Origin: an uncultured Clostridia bacterium
GTDB taxonomy: Bacteria; Bacillota; Clostridia; Christensenellales; Aristaeellaceae
Assembly (NCBI GenBank): GCA_946414315.1
Contig: CAMKNZ010000011.1
Location: 1-64,000, forward strand
Reading direction: 5' to 3'
DNA length: 64,000 bases
Shown: one piece after another, positions 59,432-64,000 of the stretch
How the letters are laid out: each line of letters begins with the position of its first letter
Position numbering within the stretch: position 1 is the stretch's first letter
Made by a program: the position numbers and the translations under genes
The notes under the pieces: generated by a model
Seen by the model: only the letters and a program-made list of their open reading frames with translations
The model's database searches: none
What the model was told of the DNA's origin: nothing

Positions 59432-60475
59432 TTACAGGCTGCGCATGAATTCCGCCAGCATCAGTCCGACCCGTTTGTTATACTCCGCGTTCGGGTGCCA
59501 TCTCGCGCCCATGTCCTCCGGGCCGTAATCCGGGATGGTGAAGGCAAAAACATCCTTCATTTCTCCCTGCGCCCGCCGGACCGCTTCAGCGGCCAGCTCC
59601 GGACGGCAGTCACTGCCCGGCAGGATCCAGACGATCTTCGCCTGCGGATTGTGCCCGCGCACCTTGCGGATCAGGTCCACCGCGCCCAGGATGACCTTCT
59701 CCCTGTCTTCCTCAAAAGACCGGCGCTCGATCATGCCGTTGTTGTCGTTGGTCAGCAGGCGGATGCAGACGATGTCCGGCTGCCAGTCGCTGAAGTCCCA
59801 CGGCTTCCTGCAGCCCCTTGCCTCCGCCTCCGGCCCGTTCAGCACGCCGACGGTATACTCATAGGCGTCGGACATATTGTTTGCTTCCGTATGCTGATAG
59901 TCCCAGCAGCATCCCCAGCCGCTCTGGGACAGGATGCTCCGTTCCGCGTTCAGCGCGTCGCAGGCGTACCAGGAATAATTGCCGCGGGAAGTGAACCAGG
60001 GCGTAACCCATTCCATATTGTCCCGGGCCGCCAGCGCGCCTTCCCCGCTGGTCAGGCTGTCGCCGATGAACTCGATCCTTTTGTTCCTTTCCGGCAGTTC
60101 CAGCAGTTCCCCGTCAATCCGCAGGCTGTGAAGCAGGACCGTCGCCTCCGGACTGCCCGGCATGCACTGGGTTTCTTTCATCAGGGTCACGGTCCGTTCC
60201 TGTTCCGCTTCCAGCCCCAGCAGCAGCGGATACATCCGGATTCCCGGCTCCACCGGGAAACGGGTAACCGGCGCGCCGTCCGCCAGCACGATCATCCACA
60301 TGACCGGGGACGCGGCCGGCGCTTCCATCTTCGCCCAGCAGTCCGTCCCCCGGAAGCGGAACTCCATCCCGCTGCCAGTCCAGTCCAGGGCCAGGGGCAG
60401 CTGTTCATAATCCATCCGTCCCATCAGGCGAATGCCCGGTGTGGAAGGGGTGATCTCAAATGTCTGAAAGCCCAT
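59432..60475 (-). CDS. CE2-like SGNH carbohydrate esterase
   Basis: The protein has 347 residues from the ATG at 60475, behind GAGGG; an upstream in-frame ATG would overlap ccsA. The N-terminal part (about 1-130) is a beta-sandwich. The SGNH domain has the nucleophile Ser in EFIGDSLTSGEG, DIVCIRLLTND with the block III Asn, and the His of ARWHPNAEYN. This two-domain order is typical of CE2 acetyl esterases. No signal peptide is present, unlike most CE2 enzymes, so it may deacetylate imported xylo- or manno-oligosaccharides. Confidence 0.88.
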   Translation of the reverse strand: MGFQTFEITPSTPGIRLMGRMDYEQLPLALDWTGSGMEFRFRGTDCWAKMEAPAASPVMWMIVLADGAPVTRFPVEPGIRMYPLLLGLEAEQERTVTLMKETQCMPGSPEATVLLHSLRIDGELLELPERNKRIEFIGDSLTSGEGALAARDNMEWVTPWFTSRGNYSWYACDALNAERSILSQSGWGCCWDYQHTEANNMSDAYEYTVGVLNGPEAEARGCRKPWDFSDWQPDIVCIRLLTNDNNGMIERRSFEEDREKVILGAVDLIRKVRGHNPQAKIVWILPGSDCRPELAAEAVRRAQGEMKDVFAFTIPDYGPEDMGARWHPNAEYNKRVGLMLAEFMRSL

Positions 60476-60512
60476 AGAATCCCTCACGTTCCCTTTTCCA
60501 TTATTCATTGGA

Positions 60513-61331
60513 TTAAGCATAACTGTGAATTCCCGGCAGGAAAGTGTTCACGCCGATATAGGTAAAGATCACGCAGACAAAACCGATCACCGCGAACCAC
60601 GCGGCGGCTTTCCCCTTCCAGCCTTTCCGGAGTCTCTGATGAAGATAGATAGCGTAAATGATCCAGGTCACAAGGGACCAGGTTTCCTTCGGATCCCAGG
60701 ACCAGTAACTGCCCCAGGCCTGCTCCGCCCAGATCGCCCCGGTCAGAATTGTCAGCGTCAGGAACAGCATCCCCAGGCAGACACTGCGGTAACTGATCAT
60801 GTCCAGCTTGTCCGGCTGTGGAATATGCTGTCTCCAGAAGCCGTCTTCCTTCATCTTTCCCCGGAACAGGAAGATCAGGGACAGCACAAAGGCAACGCCG
60901 AAAGCGCCGTAGCCGATGATGGCGGTGGAAACATGGAACGCCAGCCAGCTGGATCTCAGGGACGGCATCAGTTCCCGCACTTCCCGGCTCTGCATTGCCG
61001 CGTAACCGATCATCAGCAGAATCAGCGGAGAAGAGAACGCGCCAAGCACCGGAAAACGGTATTTCCGGATAAAAACCAGGCTGACCAGGCACAGTGCCCA
61101 GGCAAAACTGGTGGCAAATTCATACTGGTTTGTCATCGGCCAGTGTCCCGCGCCGATCCCGCGCAGAACCAGTGCCGCCGTATGCAGCACAAAGATTCCG
61201 GCCTGCAGGAAAAATGCTGTTTTCGCCAGCGCGTCCTTTTTACCGATCACGAATGCAAAGTTCAGGGCTGTCAGCACAAAATAACCGATCACGACGATCG
61301 TGAAGATCGTATTCTCCGCCTGAAGCATCAT
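60513..61331 (-). CDS. ccsA: Cytochrome c biogenesis protein CcsA/CcsB type
   Basis: The 272-residue protein has about eight helices and the haem-handling tryptophan-rich WWD motif AWGSYWSWDPKETWSL, with flanking histidines (GHWPMTNQYEF, LAFHVSTAIIG, IYLHQRL). With ResB it forms the system II haem-transfer and cytochrome c synthase complex. It overlaps the resB gene by four bases. No c-type cytochrome gene is present in the window. Confidence 0.92.
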   Translation of the reverse strand: MMLQAENTIFTIVVIGYFVLTALNFAFVIGKKDALAKTAFFLQAGIFVLHTAALVLRGIGAGHWPMTNQYEFATSFAWALCLVSLVFIRKYRFPVLGAFSSPLILLMIGYAAMQSREVRELMPSLRSSWLAFHVSTAIIGYGAFGVAFVLSLIFLFRGKMKEDGFWRQHIPQPDKLDMISYRSVCLGMLFLTLTILTGAIWAEQAWGSYWSWDPKETWSLVTWIIYAIYLHQRLRKGWKGKAAAWFAVIGFVCVIFTYIGVNTFLPGIHSYA

Positions 61332-62626
61332 GCATCCTCTCCTTCCGTCTTTTCTTCATCACCCGGTTTGAATCCGGCGTCTTCCGCCGCTTTCATGAAT
61401 TCCTCTCTGAAAAGCGCCCCGCCTTTCCGGCATCGCCCGTATACATGCCAGCCGTTTCCTTCCCGCTCTGCCCATACAGCCCTAGGCTGAAGCCAGAATG
61501 CCAGCACCAGCCCGACCAGCGTGATCAGGCCGCCCAGCAGGACCAGCCAGGTAAAACTGTCCCGTTTCACCGCCAGCAGCGTATAGTTTCTCGGGTTTTC
61601 AAAAAGAACCGTATACTCGTCTATGGTCAGTTCCTCGCCCTGCATCAGGACGTTCATTCCGAGAAGCTGCCCCTGATAGTAAACCTGGTAAAGGTAAGCC
61701 GGATTCCTGATCTCCTCCGAGGTGGATAGCGGCATCGACCCCTCTGACTGAACATAGTCCGGATAAAAAGCCTGGAAATAGATTACCAGCTCCGGTTTGT
61801 CCTTTACCGGAAAGAACTCCCCTGCGCACAGCGCTTCGGTCTGCAGTTCTTCTCCGTTTTCCAGCACCCGGACATCTGCGCCCCAGCCGATGGAGTTCTG
61901 AAAGAATTTATAACCGTACAGCACCGCCGGCGAATTGACGCTGGCCGTTCCGCTTTCCCGTGTGCCTGCGGCAGGGTCCGTCACGGTGAGCGCGGCGCAG
62001 TACTGCTGTGCGGATCCGGTCTCCGTCCTGGTGACCTGAAAATCGTCCACGGATACCGTCAGGCCCGAATCTCCCATCTCCTTCGTCTGTCCGGGCAGCG
62101 CGTAAACCGTATACTGTTTCATGGTCGTCTGTCCCAGCGCAAAGCCCAGGATCAGCAGCAGTATCCCCAGATGGCAGACCCAGGCTCCCCAGAATCCCGC
62201 CCGGTTTCCGGCCGCAAACAGACGCCCGTTTTTTTCTTCTTTCGGAACGGTCATCCGCAGTTCCGTGAACAGACGGCGCGGATCTCCCGCGCCGGAAGCT
62301 TCCGCAGAGGCGCTGCCGGCTGCCGTGCTGTCAGGATCCGCAAATGCTTTGGTCCGTTTCAGCAGCGCGGGCAGGCGGATCAGGTTGCAGCACAGCAGGT
62401 TTACGCACAGAATGACGCTCAGCCCGATAAACCACCAGCTGCGGAAAGCGTCATCCAGCCTCAGTGCCATGATCAGGCCCGCGGTTCTTTCCCCGTACTG
62501 CGCTGCGTACTGTTCATATGTGAGTCCCTGTGAAACAGTCGAACATAGTGCGCACGCGGCAGCAAGCAGCACAAGGAGAATGATGGCAAAGGGCATGGAG
62601 GAAAGGAATTTTCCGACCTTTTTCAT
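61328..62626 (-). CDS. resB: ResB-family cytochrome c biogenesis protein
   Basis: The protein has 432 residues from the ATG at 62626. The start MKKVGKFLSSMPFAIILLVLLA matches ResB family starts. An in-frame ATG at 62710 overlaps the upstream stop, but a strong hairpin lies between the two, which argues for 62626. Four helices flank a large extracytoplasmic domain (about 160-380), as usual for ResB. It works with CcsA in haem export and attachment. Confidence 0.88.
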   Translation of the reverse strand: MKKVGKFLSSMPFAIILLVLLAAACALCSTVSQGLTYEQYAAQYGERTAGLIMALRLDDAFRSWWFIGLSVILCVNLLCCNLIRLPALLKRTKAFADPDSTAAGSASAEASGAGDPRRLFTELRMTVPKEEKNGRLFAAGNRAGFWGAWVCHLGILLLILGFALGQTTMKQYTVYALPGQTKEMGDSGLTVSVDDFQVTRTETGSAQQYCAALTVTDPAAGTRESGTASVNSPAVLYGYKFFQNSIGWGADVRVLENGEELQTEALCAGEFFPVKDKPELVIYFQAFYPDYVQSEGSMPLSTSEEIRNPAYLYQVYYQGQLLGMNVLMQGEELTIDEYTVLFENPRNYTLLAVKRDSFTWLVLLGGLITLVGLVLAFWLQPRAVWAEREGNGWHVYGRCRKGGALFREEFMKAAEDAGFKPGDEEKTEGEDA

Positions 62627-62647
62627 TGTTTGCAGTCCCGTATACAA

Positions 62648-62681
62648 GGGAGACCGCGGATACATTCCGTCCGCGGTCCCC
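62648..62681 (-). promoter_or_regulatory. Intercistronic hairpin between multi-flavin gene and resB
   Basis: GACCGCGGA and TCCGCGGTC form a perfect nine-base-pair core stem, extended by GGG/CCC with a G-T pair, around a nine-base loop. It stands where a binding-protein/permease hairpin would stand in other operons here, and could keep the flavin protein more abundant than the membrane proteins. Confidence 0.7.
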
Positions 62682-62706
62682 GTAATGTTTTTCCCGTTCC
62701 GGGATA

Positions 62707-64000
62707 TCATTTCCCGTTCATTTTGTCAAGGATTTCCGTCATGGCTTCCGTAACACACGTAGCGGAGAACTTCAGCGTCGCGCCGGAAACAGCGTCAGGT
62801 TCTGCGCTTCCGCTTTCCAGGATCGCCTGCGCCCACTCCGCTTTGATCTCATCCGTCAGCAGGTCTTCTCCTTCCGCTCCGTCGGAAAGAATCTTCACAC
62901 TGGTCAGCTTCCCGTTCTTCGCATAGGCGATCACGGTGATAACGCTGAAGCTGTTTTCCGATTCAGCACGGTATCCGGCGTAGGCCGGCGGCGTCTTTGC
63001 GGGTTCTTCGGTTTCGGGAACTTCGGCTGCCTCCGGAGCAGCTTCTTCGGCCGGTTCGGCCGCCGGCTCCTCTGCCGGTGCTTCCGCTGCTTCAGCTGCC
63101 TCTTCCGCCGCCGGTTCGGCAGCAGGCGCTTCCGCGGGCTCGCCGTTCATTTCCGCCAGGATCTCCGTCATGGCTTCCTGTACGGAACCGGCGGAGAAGG
63201 TCAGCGTCGCGCCGGTAATCGCGTCAGGCGTCGCGCTGCCGCTCTCCAGGATCGCCTTCGCCCACTCGCCGCGGATCTCGTCGGTCAGCAGGTCCTTGCC
63301 TTCCTCGCCTTCGGAGGTGATCTGCACATCGGTCAGCTTGCCGTTCTTTGCGGCAGCCGTAACCGTGACTTTGCTGAAAGAGTTTTCCTTCGTGGAGCGG
63401 TATACGCCGTAGGACTGGCCGTTAGATGATGTCTCTTCCTGCTCAGCCTTCGGCTCTTCCTTCTGCTCGGTTTCCGGCTGCTCCGCGGGTTCCTCCGCCT
63501 TTTCTTCAGCAGGCGCGGCTTCGGGTTCAGCCGCTTCACCGTTCATTTCCGCCAGGATCTCCGTCATGGCTTCCTGTACGGAACCGGCGGAGAAGGTCAG
63601 CGTCGCGCCGGTGATCGCGTCAGGCGTCGCGCTGCCGCTTTCCAGGATCGCTTTCGCCCACTCTTCGCGGATTTCGTCAGTCAGCAGGTCTTTGCCTTCC
63701 TCGCCTTCGGAGGTGATCTGCACATCGGTCAGCTTGCCGTTCTTCGCGGCCGCCGTGACCGTCACCTTGCTGAAGGAGTTTTCCTTTGTGGAACGGTATA
63801 CGCCGTAGGCCTGTCCGTTGGATGCGGCAGGTTCTTCCGTTTTCGCTTCGGCAGGTTTTTCTTCCGTTTCGGGAGCAGGCTCCTCCTGCTTCTCTTCGGC
63901 CGCTGGTGCTTCTGTCGTGTTTCCGCCGGCAACAGCCTTGTTGATCGCCGTCAGGGCTGCGGTGGACGTCACCGTTGCGCCGGACAAAGCTTCAATTCCG
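62707..64000 (-). CDS. Multi-domain FMN-binding protein (5' end outside window)
   Basis: About 430 residues are visible, and the reading frame stays open through the window edge (GIEALSGATVTS), so the start is missing. Four FMN_bind segments are seen: the end of one with SGATVTST, two nearly identical domains with DAITGATLTFS, and a last one with DAVSGATLKFS. The threonine of each GAT is the expected covalent FMN attachment site. Ala/Glu/Pro-rich linkers of about 35 residues separate them. The protein is probably exported and flavinylated by ApbE, carrying electrons outside the membrane. It precedes resB-ccsA. Confidence 0.88.
   Translation of the reverse strand, partial: GIEALSGATVTSTAALTAINKAVAGGNTTEAPAAEEKQEEPAPETEEKPAEAKTEEPAASNGQAYGVYRSTKENSFSKVTVTAAAKNGKLTDVQITSEGEEGKDLLTDEIREEWAKAILESGSATPDAITGATLTFSAGSVQEAMTEILAEMNGEAAEPEAAPAEEKAEEPAEQPETEQKEEPKAEQEETSSNGQSYGVYRSTKENSFSKVTVTAAAKNGKLTDVQITSEGEEGKDLLTDEIRGEWAKAILESGSATPDAITGATLTFSAGSVQEAMTEILAEMNGEPAEAPAAEPAAEEAAEAAEAPAEEPAAEPAEEAAPEAAEVPETEEPAKTPPAYAGYRAESENSFSVITVIAYAKNGKLTSVKILSDGAEGEDLLTDEIKAEWAQAILESGSAEPDAVSGATLKFSATCVTEAMTEILDKMNGK
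63145..63424 (-). repeat. FMN_bind domain repeat, copy 2 of the near-identical pair
   Basis: This 280-base unit matches 63541-63820 at an offset of 396 bases. The encoded domains differ at one residue that I can see (RGEWAKAIL here, REEWAKAIL in the other copy), while about twenty bases differ, nearly all at third codon positions. Confidence 0.9.
63541..63820 (-). repeat. FMN_bind domain repeat, copy 1 of the near-identical pair
   Basis: This is the partner of 63145-63424. It is read first on the minus strand. A third, clearly diverged copy of the same domain is at 62710-62990. Confidence 0.9.

Noticed and set aside
62626-62710. Start of resB at 62710 through ATGA overlap
   Set aside because: The 28 extra residues do not resemble ResB starts, and a strong hairpin lies within that stretch. 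The ATG at 62626 gives the typical family N-terminus.

Overview
The window comes from a fairly GC-rich anaerobic Firmicute, most likely a gut or rumen clostridium. The evidence is Clostridia-type riboswitches and a T-box, TTGACA/TATAAT promoters with 17-base spacers, a ferredoxin-linked 2-oxoacid oxidoreductase, GH10 xylanases, a CE2-type esterase, ECF-type riboflavin uptake, and short Ala/Leu-rich secretion signals beginning MKK. A Christensenellales/Aristaeellaceae-like source is a guess. No phage, insertion sequence, plasmid function or CRISPR array was seen.

Layout. 1-300: three tRNA genes (Leu-TAG, Gly-GCC, Gly-TCC) and a terminator. 0.5-2.7 kb: a DUF2142-type membrane protein. 2.8-6.1 kb: two VanY-type D,D-carboxypeptidases with a response regulator and a sensor kinase. 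6.2-9.1 kb: a polar amino-acid ABC importer behind an ArgR/AhrC-like ARG box. 9.3-12.7 kb: purA-purB-trmB. 12.9 kb: a cytoplasmic GH10 xylanase with an AraR-like palindrome at its promoter. 14-17.2 kb: a btuFCD-type importer under a cobalamin riboswitch. 17.2-20 kb: tex and queH. 20.2 kb: cysK behind a CymR/IscR-like palindrome. 21.3-22.2 kb: an unrecognised small membrane protein. 22.2-30.8 kb: a six-gene co-directional block (GGDEF membrane protein, large adenosine-deaminase-like protein with a SLOG-like C-terminus, AI-2E-type exporter, zinc-ribbon membrane protein, TPM protein, MATE pump). 30.9-34 kb: trpXYZ-type transporter under a tryptophan T-box. 34-35.8 kb: a secreted FMN/FAD reductase. 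36-39 kb: a second polar amino-acid importer with a DapF-fold racemase. 39.2-44.5 kb (+): flavoprotein, exonuclease, nucleoside kinase, secreted GH10 xylanase. 44.5-47.1 kb: rqcH, and ribU under an FMN riboswitch. 47.1-51.5 kb: esterase, psuG, psuK, gpmI. 51.6-56.6 kb: a maltodextrin-type ABC importer with a GH13 alpha-glucosidase. 56.7-59.3 kb: vor-type 2-oxoacid:ferredoxin oxidoreductase. 59.4-64 kb: a CE2-like esterase, CcsA, ResB, and a protein cut by the window edge that carries at least four FMN-binding sites.

How it fits together. The window is rich in importers whose ligand can be inferred from cis-regulation: arginine-type (ARG box), cobalamin (riboswitch), tryptophan (T-box), riboflavin (FMN riboswitch) and alpha-glucans (LacI/CcpA-like operator). 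The xylan genes form a secreted plus cytosolic pair of xylanases and a cytosolic deacetylase. Five gene junctions, most of them after an abundant binding protein, carry strong hairpins that probably set protein ratios.

The least explained parts are the adenosine-deaminase/SLOG gene, translationally coupled to a diguanylate cyclase and possibly frameshifted at its 3' end, and the multi-flavin protein followed by a cytochrome-c maturation pair.
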